Assembly (NCBI GenBank): GCA_964407055.1
Contig: CAYOUD010000040.1
Location: 1 to 17,373 of the forward strand
Source: JAQIBY01 sp964407055
GTDB lineage: Bacteria; Bacteroidota; Bacteroidia; Bacteroidales; ML635J-15
Length of the DNA stretch: 17,373 bases
Direction: 5' to 3'
In this document: positions 6,410 through 14,860 of the stretch, one piece after another
How positions within the stretch are numbered: position 1 is the stretch's first letter
How the letters are laid out: each line of letters begins with the position of its first letter
The notes under the pieces: generated by a model
Database searches by the model: none
The model's input: only the letters and a program-made list of their open reading frames with translations
Told to the model about the DNA's origin: nothing
Program-made: the position numbers and the translations under genes

Positions 6410-8221
6410 TTACAAGTTTTGTTCAAGTTTTGAAATTAAACCTGCTGTATATTGATAAATCCGCATTGGATCATTTTCTTCATCTGCTGGTGCGAAATGA
6501 GCATATTCACATATATCAATAATATCTAATAGATTTTTAATCAAATCTTCCGATAGGTTTTTTGCTTGCATTCGTTCGGTAACAGATTCTCTTGATAAAT
6601 TCGCAACATCCATATCCAGCTTATCAGCAACATATCCCCATAGCGCTTTGATAATTTCGTTGTAAAACTCAGGTTTTCCTTCTTCCATTAAGCCATTGGC
6701 TCGTTTTAATCGTTTACGGGCTGTTTTGTTGGCTTTTTTATTTCGCATTTTTGCGATATTGGCACGTTCCTTAATTTGTTTTCTGCGTAAAAATACTATC
6801 AATACAAATCCGAAAAATGGCAGGAGGTAAGCCAGCCAAAAATACCAGAATCCTATCAGTGATTTTGTTTGTTTTTCTGGAATCGTTTTTATGTACCGGA
6901 TATCACTTGCCATCATTTCAATATCTGATCCGGAAAAACTAGCTTGAACATTTTCTTCTTTGAAATCTGCGGTACGGTTTACATATATTTCGTGCGATTT
7001 GCTTTGATAGTTTTGATATGATTTATTTTGGGGATTGAACCAAGAAATTTCGATGGGTTTTAAAATGTAATTCTCAGGATATCTGGAGATTATTGTGTAA
7101 ATCCAAGTTATATTGCCGGAACTTCCATTTGCTGTTTTTGACAAGTTTTGTTCGACTTCAGGATCATATACTTCAAATTCTTTGGGCAAGTCAAGTTCTG
7201 GAGGATTGATTAGATTGAAATTTCCTGTTCCCTCAATATTGACTTTTATGGTGAAAGCATCGTTTACATCAATGCTGTCGTGAGAAAATTCTGTACTCAC
7301 AGAAAAATTACCAACTGCGCCAATATATGATTTTGGCTTTTGAGCCGGTAACGGCATAATGTTAACAGTGATTGCATCGCTTTTTAGCGTATAAGGCACA
7401 TTCTGTACTCTTCCAAAAAAGGAGTCGAACATAGAGCCTGATTGGTTACTGCTTACTCTTTCTTGCAAAATGATATCAAAGTTTCCTTCTGAGATTGTCA
7501 GTTTTCCACTTCGCTGAGGAAATAAAACAATGGATTTCAATTCTGCTGTATAATAATTTTTCCCATTGTAATTTTCCAATTTCAGATGAATTTGGCGCGG
7601 ATTGTTTACGTCTTCAACCCAAAATCCATTGTATTCAGGGAATTTAATGTCTTTAAACCCTGCCAGATTTCGGTTTGATAAATACATCTTGAAGCTTCCA
7701 TAAATAGCCTCTCCCTGATAAGCGCTTGATTTGTTTAATGAAAGTCGAACAAAATGATCGCCGGAATTGCGGGTTTGTGATGAATTATTTTGTGTTTGCG
7801 GCTGCGTATTCTGATTCTGACTTTGTGAACTGCCGTTCCCTGCGACAACCTGAATTGTGAGCTGATTTGATTTGTGTGTTTTCCCGCCTACAATTGCTTG
7901 AGCCGGCTGCAGTTGATATGTCCCCGTTTCTTTAGGCGCTTTTAAAACGTATGTGTAGGTAAATGAATAGGAGTGACTTACATTTCCATTAATGATTTGT
8001 GTGGATGAGGATGTAGCTTGTGAGGGACCTGTCAGTACCTGAAAAGGAACAAAATCAGGGATTTTAAAATTACTAGGTTTTTGATTGATGACATATTTCA
8101 GATAAAAATTTTCGCCTTGTTGCACAATGTTTTTAGCATTGGCACTGAAACTAACGTCCTGTGAAAACAAAAGCTTTGCACACAATATTAATAAAACGAA
8201 TATCCCGAACCGCTTTTTCAT
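6410..8221 (-). CDS. batD: BatD family protein
   Basis: A 603-residue membrane-anchored periplasmic protein. A signal peptide (about 1-20, ending LLFSQ) is followed by the typical opening VSFSANAKNIVQQGENFYLK and an immunoglobulin-like domain with TYTYVLKAPKETGTYQL. A Gln/Asn/Ser-rich linker lies at about 130-155. Further beta-rich domains, including VEGTGNFNLINPPE-like sequence (IEGTGNFNLINPPEL), reach to about 440. One membrane helix (455-478) and a cytoplasmic tail of about 125 residues, lysine/arginine-rich at first and helical later, complete it. This is the standard BatD architecture (oxygen tolerance protein family). It carries its own promoter and lies after the terminator of the OmpA-like gene, so it does not share a transcript with upstream bat genes. 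Confidence 0.92.
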   Translation of the reverse strand: MKKRFGIFVLLILCAKLLFSQDVSFSANAKNIVQQGENFYLKYVINQKPSNFKIPDFVPFQVLTGPSQATSSSTQIINGNVSHSYSFTYTYVLKAPKETGTYQLQPAQAIVGGKTHKSNQLTIQVVAGNGSSQSQNQNTQPQTQNNSSQTRNSGDHFVRLSLNKSSAYQGEAIYGSFKMYLSNRNLAGFKDIKFPEYNGFWVEDVNNPRQIHLKLENYNGKNYYTAELKSIVLFPQRSGKLTISEGNFDIILQERVSSNQSGSMFDSFFGRVQNVPYTLKSDAITVNIMPLPAQKPKSYIGAVGNFSVSTEFSHDSIDVNDAFTIKVNIEGTGNFNLINPPELDLPKEFEVYDPEVEQNLSKTANGSSGNITWIYTIISRYPENYILKPIEISWFNPQNKSYQNYQSKSHEIYVNRTADFKEENVQASFSGSDIEMMASDIRYIKTIPEKQTKSLIGFWYFWLAYLLPFFGFVLIVFLRRKQIKERANIAKMRNKKANKTARKRLKRANGLMEEGKPEFYNEIIKALWGYVADKLDMDVANLSRESVTERMQAKNLSEDLIKNLLDIIDICEYAHFAPADEENDPMRIYQYTAGLISKLEQNL

Positions 8222-8250
8222 AATTTTAACATCTATCGCTTGTATTGTTA

Positions 8251-8280
8251 CAAATTTAGTTAAAACAGTTAATCTTACAA
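8251..8280 (-). promoter_or_regulatory. Promoter of batD-batE
   Basis: On the minus strand TAAATTTG (8251-8258) matches the Bacteroidota -7 consensus TAnnTTTG. A TTG (8278-8280; ATTG with the next base) lies 19 bases further upstream, where the TTTG -33 element is expected. Transcription would begin near 8247, about 26 bases before the ATG at 8221. Confidence 0.5.
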
Positions 8281-8331
8281 TGCTTTCAAACGAAATTATT
8301 GTTCTTTTTGTTATCTATTAATCTTAAAAAA

Positions 8332-8359
8332 AACAGGCTATCCAAATGAATAGCCTGTT
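8332..8359 (-). terminator. Intrinsic terminator of the OmpA-like gene
   Basis: AACAGGCTAT (8332-8341) and ATAGCCTGTT (8350-8359) form a perfect 10-bp stem with an 8-base loop. On the minus strand the stem runs into eight T (TTTTTTTTAAG). It lies 21 bases after the stop of the OmpA-like gene and should end its transcript before batD. Confidence 0.88.
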
Positions 8360-8380
8360 AAAATATTTAATTTGTGTTGT

Positions 8381-10450
8381 TTACAGTTTATATTGGTCAG
8401 GAACCGGAATTTCTTCAACTTCCACATTAATCGTTTCAATATTTGATTTTACAGTAATTATTGCACGGCGATTAAAGTGTCTGGACTTATCAATATCCAA
8501 TGTTTTTGCAATTGGTTTACTTTCGCCAAATGAAACAATAGTCAGGTTCTCAGCGTTAACACCTTTTTGTGTTAGGTAGGATTTTAGTGACTGAGCACGC
8601 ATGCGACCAAGCCATTGGTTATAGCTATTGGTTCCATAATGATCTGTATGTCCTTGTATTTCAATTTTAAAATTCACATGTTCTTTCATGAATTCAGCAA
8701 GACTATTGAGATTTTGCTCATATTCCAGCTTAATATTATATTTATCAAAATCAAACAATACATATTTAATTACCAATGCAATTTCAGTTTCAGTTAGCTC
8801 CTCGTCAGTTCTAAGCGCAAGTTCTGAAGCATTAAGATATATATCTAATGGATATTCAATGTCTGAATAGCCTTCGGGAACAACTACTTCAATAGTCTGA
8901 TTTTTAATGCTCTCAGAGCTCATCGCAACCAAAATTACTTCTCCGACTGTTAAGTCTTCAATAATGAATGACCCATCTTCTGAAGGTTCTACAATACTTA
9001 CAGTATCTCCGGTTTCTTTATCAATAGCAGCAATCACTAAATCTCCAGAGATTTCGTTATTAAGTTCCGGTATGAAAATCTGTCCTTTGAGCGAAACGAG
9101 TTTGTCTTCGTAAGGCATGTGGAGGCTGAAACAATCAGATGGACCCACTCCTTCACGACGTTTGTTCGAGTTTTGAGGGCAATAGATAAAACGATCTTGA
9201 AAGGTTACGATATAGGCTAAATCATTTCCGACAGTATTATATGGAAACCCTAAGTTTTTCGGTTTTGCCCATTCATTTTCAATGGAATCAAATACAGAGA
9301 CAAACATATCAAATCCACCCATATTTCCTTGTCCTTCTGAAGCAAAGTATAACTGATTGCCATTGTCAATAAGGAATGGTGTTTCTTCGTGAAACTCAGT
9401 ATTCAGGTTGTCACCAATACTTTTGGGTTCTCCCCAATCCCCTTCTTCTGTCAAATCGGCAACATACAAATCAAGATCTCCTTTTCCGCCTTTTCGGGCT
9501 GATGTGAAATATAATTTATCGTTTGTTTTTGCAATCGATGCATGAGATTCCCATTTCCGGGAGTTTATATTTTTATTGAGTTTTTTTGCGTTTGTCCATT
9601 TGCCATTTTCAAAACTTGCTTTATAAATATTACCATTATCATTATCATCATGAACTAAAAGCAAAGTTTTTCCATCGTAGGATAATGATGTAGGCATTGT
9701 AAAGCCTCCTAGATTAAGGTCTTCAGTCATCTTTGTAGGTTCAGACCATTTATTATTTTCCCAAGTTGAATAATATATATCATCAACGGGAAGATAATAT
9801 AAGTCACAATCTGTATTAAGATCAGGAGGAAAAACGTTCTGGGTTCCTAATGTATAAACAAAAACGGAATCATTTCCTGATACAACCGGACATCTTAAAT
9901 ATTGACCTTCCGGGATTTCAACATCAAAATTATAAATTTCCACTTTATACTTCTCCGGGGGATTTGATTGAGAAAATTCACAACTTTGAATTTCACGATC
10001 AATTAAATTGTCTGTAAGGGTTTTTAAATTGCGATTATCAAAAGCTTTGTATGCTTTAAAATGCTTAATTGCTTGTGTGTAATCAGCTTTGAGTTGATTA
10101 GCCACACCAAGATAATATTCTGTTTCCGGGGGAGCATCTTGTTCTCTAAACTTGTCTTTATAATTTTTATTAATGTGCGGGTGAGCTTCTGAAAGATATT
10201 CAATGGCAAGATCAATATCGTCAATTTTTTCTGTATGGAGGTAACAGAAACCAATCTTGAAAGCCATATTATAATTTTCAGTATTTTTTTCATAAATCAT
10301 TTTATAATTGGAAAGTGCCGATTCATATTCACCTATAACTAGCGATTTTTCAGCTTCTTTCCATATTTTGCGGTCATTCGATGCAAATGCTTGCGTAGTG
10401 ATAAAAGCTAACAATGCAATGAATCCTAATAATTTAAATAATGTTTTCAT
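8381..10450 (-). CDS. PorE-like envelope protein: TPR, PD40 propeller, CRD, OmpA domain
   Basis: A 689-residue exported protein. A signal peptide ends near AFA-SNDRK (23). TPR-like helices cover about 28-140. PD40/WD40-like propeller blades run from about 185 to 445 (for example LYFTSARKGGKGDLDLYVAD at 313-332 and YFASEGQGNMGGFDMFVS at 368-385). A carboxypeptidase regulatory-like beta sandwich is at about 452-540 (SLKGQIF... DGSFIIEDL). The C-terminal OmpA domain (about 555-670) has IQGHTD with Asp603 and RMRAQ with Arg618, the pair that holds diaminopimelate in peptidoglycan-binding OmpA domains, and ends with NRRAII. The same four modules occur in PorE, a type IX secretion factor of Porphyromonas gingivalis, but PorE is a lipoprotein and no lipobox Cys is seen here. 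So it anchors the outer envelope to peptidoglycan; a role in type IX secretion is possible, not shown. Confidence 0.85.
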   Translation of the reverse strand: MKTLFKLLGFIALLAFITTQAFASNDRKIWKEAEKSLVIGEYESALSNYKMIYEKNTENYNMAFKIGFCYLHTEKIDDIDLAIEYLSEAHPHINKNYKDKFREQDAPPETEYYLGVANQLKADYTQAIKHFKAYKAFDNRNLKTLTDNLIDREIQSCEFSQSNPPEKYKVEIYNFDVEIPEGQYLRCPVVSGNDSVFVYTLGTQNVFPPDLNTDCDLYYLPVDDIYYSTWENNKWSEPTKMTEDLNLGGFTMPTSLSYDGKTLLLVHDDNDNGNIYKASFENGKWTNAKKLNKNINSRKWESHASIAKTNDKLYFTSARKGGKGDLDLYVADLTEEGDWGEPKSIGDNLNTEFHEETPFLIDNGNQLYFASEGQGNMGGFDMFVSVFDSIENEWAKPKNLGFPYNTVGNDLAYIVTFQDRFIYCPQNSNKRREGVGPSDCFSLHMPYEDKLVSLKGQIFIPELNNEISGDLVIAAIDKETGDTVSIVEPSEDGSFIIEDLTVGEVILVAMSSESIKNQTIEVVVPEGYSDIEYPLDIYLNASELALRTDEELTETEIALVIKYVLFDFDKYNIKLEYEQNLNSLAEFMKEHVNFKIEIQGHTDHYGTNSYNQWLGRMRAQSLKSYLTQKGVNAENLTIVSFGESKPIAKTLDIDKSRHFNRRAIITVKSNIETINVEVEEIPVPDQYKL

Positions 10451-10479
10451 TTTTAGTTTGTTATATGTTCTAAGTTTTG

Positions 10480-10487
10480 CAAATATA
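10480..10487 (-). promoter_or_regulatory. Candidate -7 box of the OmpA-like gene
   Basis: On the minus strand this is TATATTTG, a full match to TAnnTTTG. It ends 30 bases before the ATG at 10450, the same distance as the batD box from its start codon. The -33 element is weak: only a TTG at 10504-10506, slightly too near. Confidence 0.42.
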
Positions 10488-10555
10488 TAGAATTATTATA
10501 AAACAACACTTAAGTTTATTGATTATTTTAATATATTTACATAAATTTCTATTTT

Positions 10556-10969
10556 ATGATGCATCAAGTGGAGATAAGGATGCAATCCTTGAAGTATGGT
10601 TTAAACCTGATAACTGATGAAATTGAGACTGCAATTCTTTCGCTACCTCAACATGGAATTGTTAATATCTTTTTAAAGCACACAAGTGCCGGGTTGTGCA
10701 TAAATGAAAATGCAGCCCCAGAGGTGCAAGTCGATTTTCGAAATTTTCTTGACAAACTTGTACCTGAGGATTTCAAGGAGTTTTCACACACAGAAGAGGG
10801 ACCGGACGACATGCCCGCCCATATCAAATCATCTTTGCTCGGGCAAAGCTTGACCATCCCGATTAAAGACGGATGTTTAGCTCTCGGAATATGGCAGGGA
10901 ATATATTTATGTGAATTTAGACGTCATTCAGGACAGCGAAATATAATAATTACAATAATTGGTGAATAG
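10556..10969 (+). CDS. yjbQ: YjbQ/UPF0047 family protein
   Basis: A 137-residue cytoplasmic protein with every conserved block of the YjbQ (UPF0047) family: HTSAGLCINENAAPEVQVDF (42-61), HTEEGPDDMPAHIKSSLLG (78-96) and LGIWQGIYLCEFRRHSGQR (110-128). His42, His78 and His89 are the conserved histidines likely to form the metal/active site. Members are annotated as secondary thiamine-phosphate synthases because the E. coli protein can partly replace ThiE; the main physiological reaction is not settled. Length matches the family. The ATG at 10556 is followed by a second ATG at 10559; either may be used. It is divergent from the OmpA-like gene (105 bp) and 82 bp before iorA, with no clear terminator between, so cotranscription with iorAB is possible. 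Confidence 0.9.
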   Translation: MMHQVEIRMQSLKYGLNLITDEIETAILSLPQHGIVNIFLKHTSAGLCINENAAPEVQVDFRNFLDKLVPEDFKEFSHTEEGPDDMPAHIKSSLLGQSLTIPIKDGCLALGIWQGIYLCEFRRHSGQRNIIITIIGE

Positions 10970-11051
10970 CTGTTATTTGACATGAATTATTCTCAGTATT
11001 TTTTTTATTTTCGTCCACTAGTTATGAAATAGAAAAGAAAAATTAAATATT

Positions 11052-12668
11052 ATGCAAAAATTATTGTTGTTAGGAGACGAAGCAATTGCTCAGGGAGCAA
11101 TTGATGGCGGAATGTCTGGGTGCTATGCCTATCCTGGAACTCCGTCAACTGAAATTATGGAATATGTTCAGCACTCGAAGGAAGCTGCTGAAAAAAGCCT
11201 GCACAGACAATGGTCTGCAAATGAAAAAACAGCGACTGAATCTGCTATCGGTATGTCATATGCCGGGAAACGTGCCATGGCTTGTATGAAACATGTTGGA
11301 GTAAATGTGGCTGCTGATGCTTTCGTAAATGCTGCTATTACAGGCGTGAACGGTGGATTAGTGATTTTAGCTGCCGATGATCCAAGTATGCACTCTTCTC
11401 AAAACGAACAAGATAGTCGTTTTTACGGTGATTTTAGTCTTATCCCGATTCTTGAGCCTGCTACCCAGCAAGAGGCATATGATATGGCTTATTCAGCATT
11501 TGAATTGTCAGAAAAAATGAATACGCCGGTGTTGTTACGAGTGACTACAAGGTTGGCTCACTCTCGTTCAGGTGTTGTGCGTAAAACTCCAAAGCCTGAG
11601 CTGAAAGGTTCATTGCCAAAAGACACCAAACAATTTATTTTATTGCCATCTATTGCACGTGAAAACTACAAAAAGTTGTTGGCAATGCAGCCTGAAATGG
11701 AAAAAGCTTCCGATGAATCTGATTTTAACCGCTATGAAAAAGGTTCAGATAAAAAACTGGGGGTTGTGGCTTGTGGTATTGCTTACAATTATCTGATGGA
11801 AAATTATCCGGATGGATGTCCTTATGATGTGGTTAAAATCTCTCAATATCCATTGCCACGTAAAAAAATTGAAGATTTAAAGGAAAATTGTGATGAGTTA
11901 TTGATTTTGGAAGAGGGACAACCTTTAATTGAACGTCTAATTCGTGGATATTTTGACGAAGGGAAACCAATTCATGGACGTTTAAACGGAAGTTTGCCAA
12001 GAGATGGAGAATTGAATCCTGAATTGGTTGCTAAAGCGCTGGGAATTCAGCTTGAAGAAGGAAAACCAATTCCCGAAATGTTGGCAGGACGCCCGCCTGC
12101 ATTATGCCCGGGATGTAGTCACCGTGATGTTTATAACGCATTGGCTGTAGCACTGGAACCATATGGTGATGGTCGGGTTTTCTCTGATATTGGTTGTTAC
12201 ACATTAGGTGCGCTTGCTCCATTTAATGCTATAAACTCTTGTGTTGATATGGGTGCATCTATAACTATGGCTATTGGTGCGTCTGATGCCGGACTTGTTC
12301 CTGCTGTCGCGATGATTGGGGATTCTACCTTTACTCACTCAGGAATGACAGGGCTTTTAGACGCTGTTATTAAAGATTCACCGATTGTAGTAATTATTTC
12401 TGATAACTCGACAACAGGAATGACAGGTGGACAAAAATCCCACGCTGAAGGTCGTTTGTTTGATATCGTAAAAGGACTTGGAGTTCCCGATGTGCATATT
12501 CGGGCTATGAATCCGCTGAAAAAGCATCATGAAACCAATGTTCAAATTATGAAAGAAGAACTTGAACATAAGGGCGTGAGTGTGATTATTCCACAGCGTG
12601 AGTGTATTCAGACTGCCGCACGTAAAAATCGCGCCAAACATAAAGCCAAAAAAAATAAGAATATTTAA
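11052..12668 (+). CDS. iorA: Indolepyruvate ferredoxin oxidoreductase alpha subunit (no ferredoxin domain)
   Basis: IorA with IorB oxidises aryl pyruvates (indolepyruvate, phenylpyruvate, hydroxyphenylpyruvate) with CoA to aryl-acetyl-CoA, CO2 and reduced ferredoxin. The N-terminal half has GDEAIAQGAIDGG (8-20), YPGTPSTE (27-34), SANEKTATESAIG (55-67) with a conserved Glu in NEK, and MKHVGVNVAADA (79-90). The C-terminal half has CPGCSHRD (352-359) and the thiamine diphosphate-binding GDSTFTHSGM (423-432) with DNSTTGMTGGQ (451-461). The protein stops at 538, after IIPQRECIQTAARK, with a lysine-rich tail. The two-cluster ferredoxin domain found at this place in the archaeal and many bacterial enzymes is absent; only one Cys remains near the C-terminus. 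Shorter IorA of this type are known in Bacteroidota, so this is probably normal and electrons go to a separate carrier. iorB follows after 12 bases. Confidence 0.92.
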   Translation: MQKLLLLGDEAIAQGAIDGGMSGCYAYPGTPSTEIMEYVQHSKEAAEKSLHRQWSANEKTATESAIGMSYAGKRAMACMKHVGVNVAADAFVNAAITGVNGGLVILAADDPSMHSSQNEQDSRFYGDFSLIPILEPATQQEAYDMAYSAFELSEKMNTPVLLRVTTRLAHSRSGVVRKTPKPELKGSLPKDTKQFILLPSIARENYKKLLAMQPEMEKASDESDFNRYEKGSDKKLGVVACGIAYNYLMENYPDGCPYDVVKISQYPLPRKKIEDLKENCDELLILEEGQPLIERLIRGYFDEGKPIHGRLNGSLPRDGELNPELVAKALGIQLEEGKPIPEMLAGRPPALCPGCSHRDVYNALAVALEPYGDGRVFSDIGCYTLGALAPFNAINSCVDMGASITMAIGASDAGLVPAVAMIGDSTFTHSGMTGLLDAVIKDSPIVVIISDNSTTGMTGGQKSHAEGRLFDIVKGLGVPDVHIRAMNPLKKHHETNVQIMKEELEHKGVSVIIPQRECIQTAARKNRAKHKAKKNKNI

Positions 12669-12680
12669 AAAAATGACATC

Positions 12681-13259
12681 ATGAAAATTGACATTATATT
12701 AGCAGGTGTAGGTGGTCAGGGAATTCTGACTATTGCTGCTGCAATTGGAACAGCCGCCGTAAATAAAGGACTTTATATTAAACAAGCAGAGGTTCATGGT
12801 ATGAGCCAGCGTGGAGGAGATGTTCAGTCAAATCTTCGTATTTCTGACAAACCCATTCACTCTGACTTGATTGCAAAAGGCGGTGCAGATATGATTCTTT
12901 CTGTTGAACCAATGGAATCGCTGAGATATCTTCCATATTTGAAAAAAGATGGATATTTGATTACCAGCACAAAACCTTTTATAAATATTCCAAATTATCC
13001 TGAATTGGAAGATCTGATGAAAGCAATTAAAGCAATGGATCATCATGTTGCAATTGATGCTGACCAAATTGCTAAAGATGAAGTTGGTTCTGCAAGAGCT
13101 TCAAATATTGTGATGCTTGGCGCAGCTTCTCCTTTCCTGAAAATGGAAATGAGTGAGTTCGAAGATGCATTGAAAGAACTTTTTGGACGTAAAGGCGAAG
13201 AAGTTGTGGAAATGAATATCAAAGCTTTGAGAGCCGGTAGAAAAATGGCTGAAAAATAA
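12681..13259 (+). CDS. iorB: Indolepyruvate oxidoreductase beta subunit
   Basis: The 192-residue subunit belongs to the pyruvate/ketoisovalerate oxidoreductase gamma-domain family. It begins with ILAGVGGQGILTIAAAIGTA (residues 6-25), the glycine-rich signature of the family, followed by QAEVHGMSQRGGDVQSNLRI (36-55) and later GSARASNIVMLGA, which are conserved in IorB. Length matches the family. It forms the enzyme with IorA and is certainly in the same operon (12-base gap). An intrinsic terminator follows 20 bases after the stop, closing the operon. In many Bacteroidales a phenylacetate-CoA ligase gene follows iorB; here a peptide transporter does. Confidence 0.93.
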   Translation: MKIDIILAGVGGQGILTIAAAIGTAAVNKGLYIKQAEVHGMSQRGGDVQSNLRISDKPIHSDLIAKGGADMILSVEPMESLRYLPYLKKDGYLITSTKPFINIPNYPELEDLMKAIKAMDHHVAIDADQIAKDEVGSARASNIVMLGAASPFLKMEMSEFEDALKELFGRKGEEVVEMNIKALRAGRKMAEK

Positions 13260-13278
13260 AATGATTTAATTTCAATTC

Positions 13279-13310
13279 AAAGCATCAACAGCAATCTGTT
13301 CGATGCTTTT
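13279..13310 (+). terminator. Intrinsic terminator of iorAB
   Basis: AAAGCATCAACAG (13279-13291) pairs with CTGTT-GATGCTTT (13296-13309) apart from one bulged C at 13301: a 13-bp stem with a CAAT loop. It runs into TTTTATTGT. Position 20 bases after the iorB stop fits an operon end. Confidence 0.85.
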
Positions 13311-13330
13311 ATTGTATAATTTCGTTTGTA

Positions 13331-14764
13331 ATGAATGTATTTCAACGATTTCCACGAAAATTTTGGGTAGCTAATACCCTCGAACTATTTGAGCGCTATG
13401 CATGGTATGGCATGTTTATGGTTTTGGCTTTGTATTTAACCGGTTCAAAAGCTGAGGGAGCACTTGGTTTTACTCAGGTGCAAAAAGGAACAATGATGGG
13501 GATAGTTGTCGGAACACTTTACCTGATGCCGGTGATTACGGGTGCAATTGCCGATCGTTTTGGCTTTCGACGTATGTTGTTTATTTCCTTTAGCTTTCTT
13601 GCCGTGGGGTATGCATGTATGGGGATTTTTACATCCTATGATGGAATGTTTCTGGCGTTTTCTATTACTGCTATCGGAGCGGGCTTGTTTAAACCAATTA
13701 TATCTGCAACGGTTGCTAAAACAACAACAGAGAAAACCTCGTCTATCGGGTTTGGAATTTTTTATATGATGGTTAATATTGGGGCGTTTATTGGTCCCAT
13801 TACGGCAGCTAAATTGCGAATTATTTCATGGTCAAATGTATTTTATTTCGCTGCTGCACTGATGATTGTCAATGCCTTGCTTACGCTGCTATTTTTTGCT
13901 AAAGATGAAAATGACGGGCAAAAAGGGATATCAATCGGTAAAGAAATCAAACAGGCAATTAAAAATATTGGAGTGGCCTTATCCGATGGCAAATTTGTCT
14001 TGTTTTTATTCATCATTGTCGGATTTTGGACAATGTACAATCAGCTTTTTTACACGCTTCCCGTTTATATTCAGGACTGGATGGATACAAGCATCGTTTA
14101 TGACAAAATCTATCAATTTTGGCCATGGTTGGCAAGAAATGCCGGTACTCCGGAAGGTACTATTGCTCCTGAAATGATGACAAATCTTGATGCACTATAC
14201 ATTATTATATTCCAATTACTTGTTTCCTGGGGCGTGATGAAATGGCGACCCGTAAATGCGATGATGACAGGTTTTCTTGTCAGTGCGATTGGTTTGGGTT
14301 TAACCTTTATGCAAAGTAATCCAATGTATTTATTTATTACTATTCTTATTTTCGGAATTGGAGAAATGGCTAGTAGTCCGAAAATTACGGAATACATTGG
14401 CAGAATTGCGCCCAAAGATAAAGTTGCCTTATATATGGGATGCTCATTTTTGCCAATGGCTGGTGGAAACTACCTTGCCGGCTGGTTGTCCGGAGGTTTG
14501 TACGGAAAAATGGCCGATAAGTCTGTATTGCTTACAAACGATTTGGTAAATCGAGGAATTGAAGTGCCGGAAATTAGTGATGCATTTACAAAAACCGATT
14601 TGTTTGTCATTGGTCAAGATGCTTTAGATATGAATGCCAAAGAAATGACTCAGTACCTCTGGGAAACTTATAACCCATCGGATATCTGGATGATTTTTAC
14701 AGGAATCGGTATCGGCTGTTTTGTTATGCTTTACATGTATAATAAATTCGTTCCAAAGCGATAA
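13331..14764 (+). CDS. POT/PTR2-family peptide transporter
   Basis: A 477-residue polytopic inner-membrane protein with about 12 or more hydrophobic helices. The proton-coupled oligopeptide transporter motif ExxERxxxYG is present as Glu18, Glu21, Arg22 and Tyr26-Gly27 (ELFERYAWYG). GAIADRFGFRRM (71-82) is the usual major facilitator loop 2-3 motif, and FYMMVNIGAFIGP (144-156) is the second PTR2 signature. These proteins import di- and tripeptides with protons. The product is slightly shorter than many bacterial POT carriers but the fold looks complete to FVPKR at the end. It stands between the iorAB terminator and the dpp4 promoter, so it is probably a single-gene unit. I see no convincing promoter in the 20 bases left after the terminator; readthrough from iorAB is possible. 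Confidence 0.88.
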   Translation: MNVFQRFPRKFWVANTLELFERYAWYGMFMVLALYLTGSKAEGALGFTQVQKGTMMGIVVGTLYLMPVITGAIADRFGFRRMLFISFSFLAVGYACMGIFTSYDGMFLAFSITAIGAGLFKPIISATVAKTTTEKTSSIGFGIFYMMVNIGAFIGPITAAKLRIISWSNVFYFAAALMIVNALLTLLFFAKDENDGQKGISIGKEIKQAIKNIGVALSDGKFVLFLFIIVGFWTMYNQLFYTLPVYIQDWMDTSIVYDKIYQFWPWLARNAGTPEGTIAPEMMTNLDALYIIIFQLLVSWGVMKWRPVNAMMTGFLVSAIGLGLTFMQSNPMYLFITILIFGIGEMASSPKITEYIGRIAPKDKVALYMGCSFLPMAGGNYLAGWLSGGLYGKMADKSVLLTNDLVNRGIEVPEISDAFTKTDLFVIGQDALDMNAKEMTQYLWETYNPSDIWMIFTGIGIGCFVMLYMYNKFVPKR

Positions 14765-14809
14765 TCTCATTTGTTTCTCATAAAAAAATCTTAAATCTGA
14801 ATTTCCTGC

Positions 14810-14839
14810 TTTGTTTCAGCTTGCATTTTGCTATTTTTG
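14810..14839 (+). promoter_or_regulatory. Promoter of dpp4
   Basis: TTTG at 14810-14813 and TATTTTTG at 14832-14839 match the Bacteroidota -33 (TTTG) and -7 (TAnnTTTG) elements with 18 bases between. The start of transcription would be near 14843, leaving a leader of about 18 bases before the ATG at 14861. Confidence 0.58.
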
Positions 14840-14860
14840 TTTGAACAAAATTTTAAGCTT

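Noticed and set aside
12031..12641. Open minus-strand frames opposite iorA
   Set aside because: They lie fully within the well-supported iorA gene and show no protein family features; they follow from its codon use.
11052..12668. iorA as a truncated pseudogene because of the missing ferredoxin domain
   Set aside because: The reading frame ends cleanly, iorB follows with normal spacing, and short IorA proteins of this kind are known in Bacteroidota.
13315..13320. TATAAT as a promoter of the peptide transporter
   Set aside because: Bacteroidota use TAnnTTTG rather than the E. coli box, and it would leave only a few bases before the start codon.
14113..14415. A 100-codon minus-strand frame opposite the peptide transporter
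   Set aside because: It is a mirror of hydrophobic transporter codons and overlaps conserved transporter sequence; no independent support.
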